From contig NZ_ACLQ01000019.1 of assembly GCF_000174755.1 (NCBI RefSeq), positions 186,001 to 250,000 on the forward strand: a stretch of DNA of 64,000 nt, given 5' to 3'. This document shows, one piece after another, positions 43,876 to 53,342 of the stretch (position 1 is its first letter; each line of letters starts with the position of its first letter). The notes beneath the pieces were generated by a model. It saw only the letters and a list, made by a program, of their open reading frames with translations, made no database searches and was not told where the DNA came from. Made by a program: the position numbers and the translations under genes. This DNA comes from Capnocytophaga gingivalis ATCC 33624 (GTDB lineage Bacteria; Bacteroidota; Bacteroidia; Flavobacteriales; Flavobacteriaceae).

Positions 43876-45432
43876 TTAGAAAGGTACATCAGGAATATCA
43901 CTTCCTGAGCCGAAAGCATTGTTAGGATTTCCCTTAGGGAGTCCTGTAGAAGAAGCTTCCTCTTCCTGATTATTATATTTAGAAGAGAAGGATTGTACCT
44001 GGTCGGTCTGTTCCTCAGCATACAAAAGGTTTTTGAGATTGCTAAAGACCCCATTGACAAACTGCAGGCGAATATTGTCTAAGCCACCATTACGGTGCTT
44101 AGCAACAATAAATTCGGCTTGGTTTTCCGTAGGAGTCTGTGCGCTATCATCCCATGTTTCTAAGTTATAATAGCTTGGTCTATAGAGAAACGTAACGATA
44201 TCCGCATCTTGCTCAATCGCTCCAGACTCACGAAGGTCAGAGAGCTGAGGGCGCTTATGTCCTGGCCTACTCTCGACATTACGCGAAAGTTGAGAGAGCG
44301 CTATCACGGGCAAATTCAATTCTTTTGCCAGCGCCTTGAGGTTACGAGAGATGGTTGAGATCTCTTGTTCACGATTCCCTGCCCCCTTGTTGGTCGTATT
44401 GGCCGTCATTAGTTGAAGGTAGTCAATAAAGATAATCTTAACCCCATACTTAGATACCATACGGCGCGCCTTGGCACGGAGGTCAAAGATAGAAAGTGAA
44501 GGCGTATCGTCGATATACAAAGGAGCTTCTAAGAGTTCCTGAGTCTTGGTATTGAGGCGTTCGAAGTCCTCCACATTGAGTTTTCCTGTACGGAGCTTAT
44601 CAGAGCTTATCCCTGTTTCAGAAGCAATAAGCCTGGTAATAAGCTGTATAGAAGACATCTCCAAGGAGAAGAAAGCCACTGGAATCTTGCTATTGACAGC
44701 GATATTACGTGCCATACTAAGGGTAAAAGCTGTTTTTCCCATAGCAGGACGAGCTGCCACGATGATAAGATCCGTAGGTTGCCAACCCGCTGTGAGCTCG
44801 TCCACCTTGGTAAATCCTGAAGGAATCCCACTGAACTCCTCCTTTCGGTTATGGAGTTCCTCTATTTTCTTACGTGCCTTAATGACCAATTCCTTGGCAG
44901 ACTCTGAAGTACGAGTAATATTTCCCTGAGTGATAGAAAAGAGCTTTCCCTCGGCGCTATCGAGCAAGTCAAAGACATCCGTTTCCTCATCATAAGCCTC
45001 TTCGATAATCTCATTGGACATTTTGATAAGTCTACGTTGGATATATTTCTGGATAAGGATACGGGCATGAAACTCAATATTAGCCGAAGAGGAGACCCTT
45101 TCGGTAAGATATACCAAATATCCCCCCCCTCCTATTTCCTTGAGCGTACCATCCTTGAGGAGCTGATCCTTAACAGTCATCAAATCTATCGGTTGAGAAT
45201 CCTTGAACAACTTATAGATAGCCGCATAGATCTTCTGGTGAGCTGGTGAATAGAAAGCCTCGTCGGAGAGAATATCTATCACCTCATCGACTCCTCGTTT
45301 TTCTATAAGCATTCCCCCAAGCACCACCTCTTCCAGCTCCAGGTCCTGAGGCGGAATTTTCCCCCTTTCGAGGGTTGGAATGGTACGAGAAGAGGTTACG
45401 ACCTCCATAGGTTGAGGAGAAATATTTTCCAT
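43876..45432 (-). CDS. dnaB: Replicative DNA helicase DnaB
   Basis: DnaB is the hexameric 5'-3' helicase of the replication fork. The 518-residue protein has an N-terminal DnaB domain (LELEEVVLGGMLI, then YSPAHQKIYAAI), the RecA-like core with Walker A RPAMGKTAF, VAFFSLEMSS, IFIDYLQLM, and SQLSRNVE/RESGAIEQDADIV. The C-terminus is Ser/Gly/Asn-rich and ends PDVPF. No intein is present. A minus-strand -7 box lies at 45486-45493. Confidence 0.96.
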   Translation of the reverse strand: MENISPQPMEVVTSSRTIPTLERGKIPPQDLELEEVVLGGMLIEKRGVDEVIDILSDEAFYSPAHQKIYAAIYKLFKDSQPIDLMTVKDQLLKDGTLKEIGGGGYLVYLTERVSSSANIEFHARILIQKYIQRRLIKMSNEIIEEAYDEETDVFDLLDSAEGKLFSITQGNITRTSESAKELVIKARKKIEELHNRKEEFSGIPSGFTKVDELTAGWQPTDLIIVAARPAMGKTAFTLSMARNIAVNSKIPVAFFSLEMSSIQLITRLIASETGISSDKLRTGKLNVEDFERLNTKTQELLEAPLYIDDTPSLSIFDLRAKARRMVSKYGVKIIFIDYLQLMTANTTNKGAGNREQEISTISRNLKALAKELNLPVIALSQLSRNVESRPGHKRPQLSDLRESGAIEQDADIVTFLYRPSYYNLETWDDSAQTPTENQAEFIVAKHRNGGLDNIRLQFVNGVFSNLKNLLYAEEQTDQVQSFSSKYNNQEEEASSTGLPKGNPNNAFGSGSDIPDVPF

Positions 45433-45485
45433 ATCTTTAATAATTAATCAATTACAAAAAAGGACAGTTTCCTTTTTTCTTTTGG

Positions 45486-45493
45486 CAAAAATA
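45486..45493 (-). promoter_or_regulatory. Possible -7 box for dnaB
   Basis: The minus strand reads TATTTTTG, 53 bases before the ATG. No matching -33 at the normal spacing. Confidence 0.4.
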
Positions 45494-45639
45494 CACGCAT
45501 TTTCTCAATCTTTTCCCTTTTAGTTTTCAACAAATCCGTGAGTATTGTGTAAAAGTTTGCTTACCTATTGATTATCAAAATAGAATTATAGCAAAAATCG
45601 TTCAAAAAATTATTTCTGCAAAAACTTCCCGACAGATAG

Positions 45640-45670
45640 TTTGTTGTTTTTAATAATTTTCATACCTTTG
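45640..45670 (+). promoter_or_regulatory. Promoter of the acyl-CoA synthetase gene
   Basis: TTTG at 45640-45643, 19 bases, TACCTTTG at 45663-45670, 29 bases before the ATG at 45700. Confidence 0.75.
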
Positions 45671-45699
45671 CAGTTGGTAATCTATATCTGAAAAAACAC

Positions 45700-47478
45700 A
45701 TGAGAGAAGTCACTCGCTTGTTCGATATTCCCTATTATCAGTTAGAGAAATATCCTATTGAGAATGCTTTAGTCACTAAATATAACAATACATGGACTCC
45801 TATTTCTTCTGAAGAATATGTAAAGAAGATCAACCAAGTAAGTAGAGCCTTATTGCGCTTAGGAGTACAGCCCCATGACAAGATAGCCATGGTTACCTCT
45901 AATAACCGTACAGAGTGGCATATTTTAGATATGGCTATCATGCAAATAGGCGCCCACAATGTTCCTATATACCCAACTATCCCCAAGGAAGATTACATAT
46001 ATATCCTGAACCATGCTGAGGTAAAATATTGCTTTGCATCGGACAAAGAGCTGTTTGAGAAAGTAAGTAGTATAGTTTCAGAAATAGCCACTTTGGAAGA
46101 AGTATTCACCTTTGATGCGGTAGAAGGCGCCAGAGGATGGAGGGAAATTCTTTCCTTAGGAGAGGATAATACCAATCAAGCTCAGGTAGATTCTCTCAAG
46201 GAACAGATTCAGCCAACAGATATGGCAACCATCATCTATACCTCAGGGACTACAGGTAAGCCCAAGGGAGTAATGCTCTCCCATGATAATATTATTAGTA
46301 ATATCAAGAACTGCCACGAGCGAGTTCCTGTAAAATCGGGAGATATCTGTCTTAGCTTCTTGCCTGTATGCCATGTCTTTGAGCGTATGCTCACCTACCT
46401 ATATCAGTATAATGGCATACGCCTCTACTTTGCCGAATCCTTTGAAAAAGTAGCTGTAAATATTGGTGAAGTAAAGCCCCGCCTAATCACGGTAGTTCCT
46501 CGTGTAGTTGAGAAAGTATATGATAGTATCTACAGCAAAGGAGTTGCCCTCTCTGGAATAGCTAAGAGCCTATTCTTCTGGGCATTGCGATTAGGCTACC
46601 AATACGAGCCCTATAACCAAAAAGGATGGTGGTATTCGCTGAAGTTAAAAATCGCACGTAAACTCATATTCTCCAAATGGAAAAAAGCTTTAGGCGGTCA
46701 GCTACAGATGATCTGTGGAAGTGCTGCCCTGCAGCCACGCTTGGTACGTGTATTTTCTGCTGCAGGTATTCCTATCTGGGAAGGATATGGTCTTACGGAG
46801 ACCTCGCCTGTAATCTCAGTGAATTGTAAAAAGGGACACTTGTGGAAGATAGGTACCATAGGCAAGCCTATTGACCATATCGAAGTAAAAATAGCCGAAG
46901 ATGGAGAAATCCTCTGCAAAGGAAGCAACATCATGCTGGGATATTATAAGAACGAAGAGCAGACCCACAATGCCATAGATGAAGATGGATTCTTCCACAC
47001 CGGAGATATAGGCTTTTTGGACAAGGAAGGCTTCCTTACGATCACCGACCGTAAGAAAGAAATGTTCAAGACCTCAGGAGGTAAGTACATTGCCCCCCAA
47101 TATATAGAGAACAAGCTCAAGCAATCCCGCTTCATAGAACAAGCGATGGTCGTAGGAGAAGGTGAGAAAATGCCCGCAGCCTTCCTACAGGTCAATTTTG
47201 CCTTCGTTCGCGAGTGGCTCAAGCGCCATGGAGACAAACAAACCCTTAGCAATGAAGCTCTTGTAAAAGACGAGCGCGTACGAGAACGCATAACACAAGA
47301 AGTAGAACGCATCAATAAAAAATTAGGAAAATGGGAGCAAATCAAGGCCTTCGACCTCACCCCAGATGAGTGGAGTATTGATGGAGGCCACCTCACCCCT
47401 ACCCTAAAGCTCAAGCGCCGTATTATCCTTGAGAAATACAAAGATATGTACAATACATTTTACAATAAAGAATCTTAG
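45700..47478 (+). CDS. Long-chain fatty acid-CoA ligase (AMP-forming)
   Basis: This enzyme family activates fatty acids through an acyl-adenylate. The 592-residue protein has the AMP-binding signature IYTSGTTGKPKGVMLSH (about 178-194), the adenylate motif GYGLTE, DEDGFFHTGDIGFLD and the ITDRKKEMFKTSGGKYI region with the catalytic lysine area. No signal peptide. It is followed after 12 bases by the pRiA4b ORF-3-like gene and then the rhomboid gene, suggesting one transcript. Confidence 0.93.
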   Translation: MREVTRLFDIPYYQLEKYPIENALVTKYNNTWTPISSEEYVKKINQVSRALLRLGVQPHDKIAMVTSNNRTEWHILDMAIMQIGAHNVPIYPTIPKEDYIYILNHAEVKYCFASDKELFEKVSSIVSEIATLEEVFTFDAVEGARGWREILSLGEDNTNQAQVDSLKEQIQPTDMATIIYTSGTTGKPKGVMLSHDNIISNIKNCHERVPVKSGDICLSFLPVCHVFERMLTYLYQYNGIRLYFAESFEKVAVNIGEVKPRLITVVPRVVEKVYDSIYSKGVALSGIAKSLFFWALRLGYQYEPYNQKGWWYSLKLKIARKLIFSKWKKALGGQLQMICGSAALQPRLVRVFSAAGIPIWEGYGLTETSPVISVNCKKGHLWKIGTIGKPIDHIEVKIAEDGEILCKGSNIMLGYYKNEEQTHNAIDEDGFFHTGDIGFLDKEGFLTITDRKKEMFKTSGGKYIAPQYIENKLKQSRFIEQAMVVGEGEKMPAAFLQVNFAFVREWLKRHGDKQTLSNEALVKDERVRERITQEVERINKKLGKWEQIKAFDLTPDEWSIDGGHLTPTLKLKRRIILEKYKDMYNTFYNKES

Positions 47479-47490
47479 AAAATACTGATT

Positions 47491-48006
47491 ATGATATACC
47501 GATTTAGAGTTATTTTGGATGTAGATACGGATGTATTCCGTGATATAGAAGTAGAAAGCCATATCAACTTAGAAGACTTTCACCAATGTATATCCAAATC
47601 CTTCGGGTTCAATGGAGAGGAAATGGCTTCCTTCTACAAGAGCGATGAGGACTGGAACCAAGGAGAAGAATATAGCCTTTTTGATACCGAAGGAGATACC
47701 CCAGTGATGGCCGATACCATTCTGGAATCCGTTATGGACGAAGATAACCGACACTTCCTCTATGTATATGACTTCTACAATATGTGGACTTTCTTTGTCG
47801 ATCTGAAAGAAATAGGCCATGAACAAGAAGGGGTAAGCTATCCACATATACTAACTACCCATGGTTTTGTCCCAGAAGATGCCCCTGAGAAGAATTTTGT
47901 AGCTGAAGACTTCAATGAGTTCGACTCAGAGTTCAATGATTTCGAATTTGACCAAGATGAATTTGACGAATATCATGGTTACAATGATGATGAATTTTAT
48001 TCCTAA
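47491..48006 (+). CDS. Plasmid pRiA4b ORF-3-like (IS1096 passenger TnpR-like) protein
   Basis: The 171-residue protein starts IYRFRVILDVDTDVFRDIEV and has LEDFHQCISKSFGF and FYNMWTFFVDLKEI, the pattern of the pRiA4b ORF-3-like family. Despite the family name, nothing nearby indicates a mobile element. The last 45 residues are a strongly acidic, Asp/Glu/Phe-rich tail. Function unknown. It lies between the acyl-CoA synthetase and rhomboid genes, 7 bases before the latter. Confidence 0.8.
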   Translation: MIYRFRVILDVDTDVFRDIEVESHINLEDFHQCISKSFGFNGEEMASFYKSDEDWNQGEEYSLFDTEGDTPVMADTILESVMDEDNRHFLYVYDFYNMWTFFVDLKEIGHEQEGVSYPHILTTHGFVPEDAPEKNFVAEDFNEFDSEFNDFEFDQDEFDEYHGYNDDEFYS

Positions 48007-48013
48007 GTAGCCA

Positions 48014-48646
48014 ATGCCCCTTACTGACGTAGTTTTTTTTGGTATTCTTATAGTCACTATAGGAATCAGTTATTATGGCTTTACCCATGAGGCTTTCTTT
48101 AGGCGCTATATGTTCAATGTCAAAGCCGTAAAAGGTGGAGACTACATACGCCTACTCTCGGCAGGCTTCTTACATGCCGGTTGGGAACACTTGATATTCA
48201 ATATGATATCTCTATTCTTCTTTCATAAGGTTATTCTTGTAGGAATGGGAGTAGATGTCTTTATGCTTATCTATATAGGAGCCATTGTTTTCGGTAATCT
48301 TTTTTGTCTATATATCTATAGGCATCAGCCTTATTATTCGGCTATTGGGGCATCTGGAGGAGTTTCTGGAATTATCTTTGCTTCCATAGCACTTATGCCA
48401 CACCTGAGAGTCAATTTTATTCCAGGTTGGCTCTTTGGGACGATCTATTTTGGTTATTCGGTATACCGGATGCTTGATCCTCGTATGGGGGACAATGTAG
48501 GACATGCTGCCCACTTAGGGGGTGCCATCTTTGGGATTTCCGTTATAGCTTTGTTGAAGCCCTTATTCATAGTTGAGAATGCGCTCTACTTGGGGATTAT
48601 GGCGCTCCCTTTAGCCTATATGGGATACCGATTGCTAAAAAAATAA
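48014..48646 (+). CDS. Rhomboid family intramembrane serine protease
   Basis: The 210-residue protein has about six membrane helices. It shows HAGWEHLIFNM with the rhomboid HxxxN-type region, the catalytic serine motif GASGG (Ser114), and the catalytic histidine region GHAAHLGG (164-170). These are the Ser-His dyad elements. It is the last gene of the run starting at 45700; the next promoter begins within its end. Confidence 0.9.
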   Translation: MPLTDVVFFGILIVTIGISYYGFTHEAFFRRYMFNVKAVKGGDYIRLLSAGFLHAGWEHLIFNMISLFFFHKVILVGMGVDVFMLIYIGAIVFGNLFCLYIYRHQPYYSAIGASGGVSGIIFASIALMPHLRVNFIPGWLFGTIYFGYSVYRMLDPRMGDNVGHAAHLGGAIFGISVIALLKPLFIVENALYLGIMALPLAYMGYRLLKK

Positions 48647-48661
48647 TTTTTTATACCTTTG
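48631..48661 (+). promoter_or_regulatory. Promoter of the nucleoid-associated/pab operon
   Basis: ATTG at 48631-48634 (inside the rhomboid 3' end), 19 bases, TACCTTTG at 48654-48661, 25 bases before the ATG at 48687. Confidence 0.7.
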
Positions 48662-48686
48662 CCCCCATCTTAATCAATCATTCACT

Positions 48687-49811
48687 ATGTTAGAACTCTT
48701 TAATACCCAGATAGAATCTCTTTCGATTCATCAGGTAGGAAATATGCAAAAGGGAGAAAACCTATTTCTCTCCCAGCAACCCTATGCCCTTGATGACCAG
48801 ATAACCAGTGTGCTCAAGGAATATTTCTTAAAACCCTTCAGAGAGAAGGAAGAAAACTTTATGCGCTTTGTGAACGACACCTCACTGGAGTTCAATGAGA
48901 TGTTTGCCATAGTTACAGAGATTTTCGAAAACCCTTCGACTATACACACCCATTCGTTACGAATTGCCCAGCTACTATATGAACAGTCCAACCACCCTCA
49001 TATCAAGTCTGGAGAGCTATATGTAGCCTACCTGACACACATCACCCTTGACAATACCAAGGTAGAAGCCATTGGTATCTTCAAGTCCGAGATGAAACAG
49101 AACTTTCTACAGTTCGAACAAGGGCAAAACCAATTAGACATTCTCTTGGAAGAAGGAGTGAATGTCAATAAGTTAGACAAAGGATGCCTGATTTTCAATG
49201 TCAACGAAGAAGAAGGCTATAAGATCCTCTCGGTAGATAGCAACCGCTATGATACCAAATACTGGACTGAACAGTTCTTAGGAATCGATGCTCTTGCCGA
49301 TGATGCCTTCTTCACCAAGAAATACCTAAAGATGTGTCAGGACTTCGCCAAGGAAGTTGTTCTCCCTGCTGAAGGCAAGCAAGAAGAAATCCTATTCATG
49401 AACCGAGCTGTGAATCACTTTGCTAAGAATGACGAGTTCGAGGAAACCCACTTCCTCAACGAAGTATTGGGAGACAAAGTATTCAAGAAAGAATATGCTG
49501 CCCATGAGGACGACGAAGACCAAAGCCCCAAACAGGGTTATATGGATCTGATCCCAGAGTTCCACAACTTCAAAGAAACCAAGGGAAAGAAATACTATAT
49601 AGAGGATGTCTCCTCCTTTCCTATTGTGAACAAAGCCGTATCGGACATGCGTAAGAAAATCAAGAATATCATTGACTTAGACACCAATATACAGATACGT
49701 ATGGACTTCATCAACCCAGAATCCGCAGAGAAATTTGTCGAAAAAGGTTGGGATGAAGAACGTGGTATGTTCTACTATCTTATTTATTTTAATGAAGAAA
49801 AGAAAAGCTAA
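48687..49811 (+). CDS. Nucleoid-associated protein (YejK/NdpA family)
   Basis: The 374-residue protein has the family start LELFNTQIESLSIHQVGN, the YVAYLTHITLDNTKVEAIGI core, KLDKGCLIFNVNEEEGYK, and a C-terminal IRMDFINPESAEKF. It is cytoplasmic and associates with the chromosome in E. coli relatives. Its stop overlaps the pabB ATG by one base, so the two are translationally coupled. Confidence 0.88.
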   Translation: MLELFNTQIESLSIHQVGNMQKGENLFLSQQPYALDDQITSVLKEYFLKPFREKEENFMRFVNDTSLEFNEMFAIVTEIFENPSTIHTHSLRIAQLLYEQSNHPHIKSGELYVAYLTHITLDNTKVEAIGIFKSEMKQNFLQFEQGQNQLDILLEEGVNVNKLDKGCLIFNVNEEEGYKILSVDSNRYDTKYWTEQFLGIDALADDAFFTKKYLKMCQDFAKEVVLPAEGKQEEILFMNRAVNHFAKNDEFEETHFLNEVLGDKVFKKEYAAHEDDEDQSPKQGYMDLIPEFHNFKETKGKKYYIEDVSSFPIVNKAVSDMRKKIKNIIDLDTNIQIRMDFINPESAEKFVEKGWDEERGMFYYLIYFNEEKKS

Positions 49812-50761
49812 TGAAAACACTTCCTACATGGGCAGAAAAGCTCAATGAATTAGGAGCCAAACACACTCCTTGTTTTTTTACAATCAATTATCAAGGAACT
49901 CACGGGCATGTATTCCCCCTTACAGACCTACCCGAATCTGTTCGTTTTTCTTTCTCAGAGAAGACAGCCCCAACAGAGGCACCTATCACTATAGAAAAAC
50001 ACCCTGTTCCCTACGAAGTTTTTGAAAAATCTTTCCAAAAGGTACATGCCCACTTGGAAAAAGGAGATACGGAGCTAATCAACCTAACCCTTGCCACGGA
50101 AATATCACCCGTTTCCTTAGAAGAGGTATACCAAAAAGCCAAAGCTAAGTACAAGATACTTTACAAAGATGAATGGGTATGCTTTTCCCCAGAGATTTTT
50201 GTAAAAATAGAAGATAACCATATAAAAACCTACCCAATGAAGGGTACCATCAGCGCTACTCTGCCCGATGCAGAAGCATTGTTGCTGAACAACCCTAAGG
50301 AGATAGACGAACACAAAAAAGTTGTCGCACTCCTTTCTATGGACTTAGCACAAGTGGCCTCGGATATACATGTAAGCCGATTCCGCTATGTAGATGTAAT
50401 CGAAAAATCCACTGGAGACCTACTGCAAACCAGCTCAGAGATCATAGGTACCCTCCCCAATAATTGGCAAGCACAATTAGGCACCCTCCTTAGCAAGCTC
50501 CTTCCCGCAGGCTCCATCTGTGGGGCACCCAGAGAGAGCACTATGAAAATCATCGCTGAGGCAGAAACCTATGACAGAGGATTCTATACAGGTATTGCAG
50601 GCGTATTCGATGGAAAGACCTTGGATACTTGTGTACTGATTCGCTTTATCGAACATATAGGAGAGAAATTTTACTACAAAAGTGGAGCAGGCATCACTGT
50701 ACAGAGTAAGCCAGAGAGTGAATATAAGGAAATATTAGAAAAAATATACATTCCTAACTAA
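49811..50761 (+). CDS. pabB: Aminodeoxychorismate synthase component I (PabB-like)
   Basis: PabB makes 4-amino-4-deoxychorismate from chorismate, using ammonia from a glutaminase partner. The 316-residue protein is shorter than E. coli PabB and lacks the N-terminal lobe; it keeps the chorismate-binding core with YPMKGTISATLP, ICGAPRESTMKII and DRGFYTGIAGVF. No pabA is adjacent. The class-IV aminotransferase next to it probably supplies the following lyase step. Confidence 0.9.
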   Translation: MKTLPTWAEKLNELGAKHTPCFFTINYQGTHGHVFPLTDLPESVRFSFSEKTAPTEAPITIEKHPVPYEVFEKSFQKVHAHLEKGDTELINLTLATEISPVSLEEVYQKAKAKYKILYKDEWVCFSPEIFVKIEDNHIKTYPMKGTISATLPDAEALLLNNPKEIDEHKKVVALLSMDLAQVASDIHVSRFRYVDVIEKSTGDLLQTSSEIIGTLPNNWQAQLGTLLSKLLPAGSICGAPRESTMKIIAEAETYDRGFYTGIAGVFDGKTLDTCVLIRFIEHIGEKFYYKSGAGITVQSKPESEYKEILEKIYIPN

Positions 50762-50763
50762 GA

Positions 50764-51369
50764 ATGGAAGAAAATAAGTTTATCGAAACTCTTAAACTTC
50801 TAAATGGAGAAATCTGTCATCTGAAGTGGCATGAAAAACGCTTAGGAGATACCTTTTCACATTTTTTCCCAAAAGAAAAGGTATTCCCTTTGACAACTAT
50901 CCTAAAAGAACAAGAACTTCCAGTGGAAGGAATCTATAAAATTCGCTTTGTATATAGTAGCCACAACTATATGATAGAGATACTTCCTTACCAGATAACC
51001 CCTATTGAGTCCATAAGCTGTGTAAGTGCAGATGATGTAGAATATAGCTATAAGTATGCCCATAGAGAAGCCCTACTTCAGCTAAAGAAAGAAGCCAAAA
51101 CAGATGAGGTGATCTTTGTCAAGAATGGCTTAGTGACCGATAGCAGCTATGCCAATCTCGTTTTCTTTGATGGTACAGAATGGGTTACCCCTACGACCTT
51201 TCTGCTGAATGGCACCTGTAGACAACGCTTATTAAGCGAAAGAAAAATAAAAGAACGGATTATTCATGCTACTGATATTCCCTCCTTTACCCATATAGGA
51301 CTTATCAATGCCATGATTGATTTAGGAGAATTATGCTTACCCCTGAATCGGATTTTTATAGATGAATAA
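50764..51369 (+). CDS. Class IV aminotransferase, probable aminodeoxychorismate lyase
   Basis: The 201-residue protein has the class IV PLP-fold traits (CHLKWHEKRL with lysine region, SSYANLVFFDG and GTCRQRLLSE). It follows pabB after two bases, so the likely reaction is aminodeoxychorismate to p-aminobenzoate plus pyruvate. A branched-chain or D-amino acid transaminase cannot be excluded. Its 3' end overlaps the ribD 3' end by 33 bases in opposite orientation. Confidence 0.85.
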   Translation: MEENKFIETLKLLNGEICHLKWHEKRLGDTFSHFFPKEKVFPLTTILKEQELPVEGIYKIRFVYSSHNYMIEILPYQITPIESISCVSADDVEYSYKYAHREALLQLKKEAKTDEVIFVKNGLVTDSSYANLVFFDGTEWVTPTTFLLNGTCRQRLLSERKIKERIIHATDIPSFTHIGLINAMIDLGELCLPLNRIFIDE

Positions 51370-52380
51370 ATAATCTCCCTCTACATTATGTACTGATTCC
51401 CATGGCTCGTGCAACAGAGGTGCCTTAATCCCTTCAGAGAACTGGGACTTTCCTACGAAAATACGAGCTTCGTCCCATAGCCCCTCACTTATGAACTGCT
51501 GGAGTACTTGCGCCCCTCCTTCTACAATGAGGCTCTGTATTTGTCTATCATACAAATAATTACACACCTCATTTGGCATAGAAAGATCAGAAGAAAGAGT
51601 CTGATAAGATACATGTTCGGTATTAGGAGACTGTTTAGAGGAAAAAACCACTGTAGGTTCCCCCTGAAAAACATTGAAGGTATCAAGTAAGGAGTGCTCT
51701 CCCTCTATAACCAACCTTAAAGGATTTTTCCCTACCCAATGTCGTACTGTAAGAGAAGGATTGTCCCTCTCCACTGTAGTTCTCCCCACTAAAATAGCAC
51801 CTTCTTCGGCACGCCACAGGTGAGTTAGTTGCTGAGAGAATTCATTAGAGATCCATACAGGAGCCTGCTGCTCTTGGTGTAAAGGCGCTATAAGACCATT
51901 ACGTGTCTGTGCCCACTTGAGAATAATATAAGGGCGTCCCTTAGAGTGAAAAGTAAAAAAACGAGTGTTCAGTGCTTGACATTCATTTTCCAAGACCCCT
52001 ACAACCACCTCACGACCAGCCTTCTGCAGACGCTCAATACCCTTGCCTGCCACCTTAGAAAAAATATCCATACAGCCGATGACAACCTTAGGGATTTCCT
52101 TTTCTATAATCAGATCTGCACAAGGGGGTGTTTTCCCAAAATGCGCACAAGGTTCCAAGTTGACATACAAAACACTTTCCTTAAGCAGACTTGAATCCTT
52201 GACCGAAGCAATAGCATTGACCTCAGCATGAGGTTCCCCCGCCTTGGTATGCCATCCCTCCCCTATAATCTTACCCTGGTGGACAATCACACTGCCCACC
52301 AAAGGATTAGGATAAGTATAACCCAAAGCCTTGCCCGCCAAGGATAAGCAACGCTGCATGTATCTCTGGTCTATAGTCAT
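51337..52380 (-). CDS. ribD: Bifunctional riboflavin deaminase/reductase RibD
   Basis: RibD deaminates and then reduces the pyrimidine intermediate of riboflavin synthesis. The 347-residue protein has the zinc deaminase motifs HAEVNAI (51-57) and PCAHFGKTPPCADL (77-90), then a reductase domain with WAQTRNGLIAP, VGRTTVERDNPSLTVR and IVEGGAQVLQQF. It is adjacent to prmA (1 base apart) and convergent with the aminotransferase gene. Confidence 0.95.
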   Translation of the reverse strand: MTIDQRYMQRCLSLAGKALGYTYPNPLVGSVIVHQGKIIGEGWHTKAGEPHAEVNAIASVKDSSLLKESVLYVNLEPCAHFGKTPPCADLIIEKEIPKVVIGCMDIFSKVAGKGIERLQKAGREVVVGVLENECQALNTRFFTFHSKGRPYIILKWAQTRNGLIAPLHQEQQAPVWISNEFSQQLTHLWRAEEGAILVGRTTVERDNPSLTVRHWVGKNPLRLVIEGEHSLLDTFNVFQGEPTVVFSSKQSPNTEHVSYQTLSSDLSMPNEVCNYLYDRQIQSLIVEGGAQVLQQFISEGLWDEARIFVGKSQFSEGIKAPLLHEPWESVHNVEGDYLFIYKNPIQG

Positions 52381-52381
52381 A

Positions 52382-53212
52382 TTATATGCGCTGAAATTTG
52401 GCAGATACCCAGTTATTTCTCTCTATATGACTTATATAATGAAGTCCTGCCGCCTGACTACACTCCTGAATAGCTGGCAAATCCTCCAGATAGAAGCCAC
52501 TGACTAAAAGCACCCCCTGAGGCAGCAATGACTGGGCATAAGCAGGAATATCCGAGAGCAGGATATTACGATTGATATTGGCCAATATAAGGTTGTATTT
52601 CTCTCCAGCAATAGCTGAGACCTCTCCTTGCTTTACAGTGATAAAATCACAATTGTTCTGCTGGACATTCTCTGTAGCATTCTCCACACACCAAGGGTCT
52701 ATATCTATAGCTGTAATATCATGAGCCCCTCGTAGGGCTGCCATAATAGCCAAAATCCCCGTGCCACAGCCCATATCCAAGACCTTAACCTCCTGGAGAG
52801 ATAGAGGAATAAGCTGCTGAAGCATCATATAAGTAGTCTCATGATGCCCAGTGCCGAAACTCATTTTTGGAGTAATCACAATATCATAGGGAGTAGAAGG
52901 TTTTGGGTGAAAATTAGCCCGTACTGTACAGAGATTCTCTACTACAATAGGAGAAAAATTCTTTTCCCACTCCTCATTCCAATTGACCTGCTCTATCTCA
53001 GTCACTTGGTAAGAGATGGTAAATTCTGGATTGCTCAACAGATAAATATCCTCCAGAATATCTTCCCTCCAAAGGTCTTTGGAGATGTAAGCTTTGAGCC
53101 CCGTAGGAGTATCTACAAAACTATCAAAGCCTACTTCGGCAAGTTCTGCTGTAAGGATTTCAGCCCCCATCTCTGTAGGAGAAACTGTAAAATCGTATTC
53201 TATATAATTCAT
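52382..53212 (-). CDS. prmA: Ribosomal protein L11 methyltransferase PrmA
   Basis: PrmA methylates L11. The 276-residue protein has the N-terminal recognition region (YDFTVSPTEMGAEILTAELA), PKMSFGTGHHETTYMMLQ, the SAM-binding motif VLDMGCGTGILAIMAA (about 145-160), and ILANINRNILL. Length matches the family. It leads prmA-ribD from the promoter at 53245-53276. Confidence 0.94.
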   Translation of the reverse strand: MNYIEYDFTVSPTEMGAEILTAELAEVGFDSFVDTPTGLKAYISKDLWREDILEDIYLLSNPEFTISYQVTEIEQVNWNEEWEKNFSPIVVENLCTVRANFHPKPSTPYDIVITPKMSFGTGHHETTYMMLQQLIPLSLQEVKVLDMGCGTGILAIMAALRGAHDITAIDIDPWCVENATENVQQNNCDFITVKQGEVSAIAGEKYNLILANINRNILLSDIPAYAQSLLPQGVLLVSGFYLEDLPAIQECSQAAGLHYISHIERNNWVSAKFQRI

Positions 53213-53244
53213 CTATTATAATGATTAATGATTAATGGTAGGTG

Positions 53245-53276
53245 CAAATATAGGAAGAATCACAATAACCACCAAA
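53245..53276 (-). promoter_or_regulatory. Promoter of prmA-ribD
   Basis: The minus strand reads TTTG, 20 bases, TATATTTG (plus 53245-53252). The leader contains ATTAATCATTAATCATTA, a form of the repeat seen at 11.8 and 62.4 kb. Confidence 0.75.
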
Positions 53277-53283
53277 TATTTTT

Positions 53284-53315
53284 CTTGTTTTTCTACTATA
53301 AAAATCGTACATTTG
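53284..53315 (+). promoter_or_regulatory. Promoter of the ComEA-like gene
   Basis: CTTG at 53284-53287, 20 bases, TACATTTG at 53308-53315. It lies before the ATG at 53343 and excludes the in-frame start at 53235. Confidence 0.65.
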
Positions 53316-53342
53316 TATATCTTTTACAGCGTCACCCTACCC

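Noticed and set aside
47491-48006. Possible mobile element because the family name mentions IS1096 and TnpR
   Set aside because: No transposase, inverted repeats or target duplication is seen around the gene; the name is inherited.
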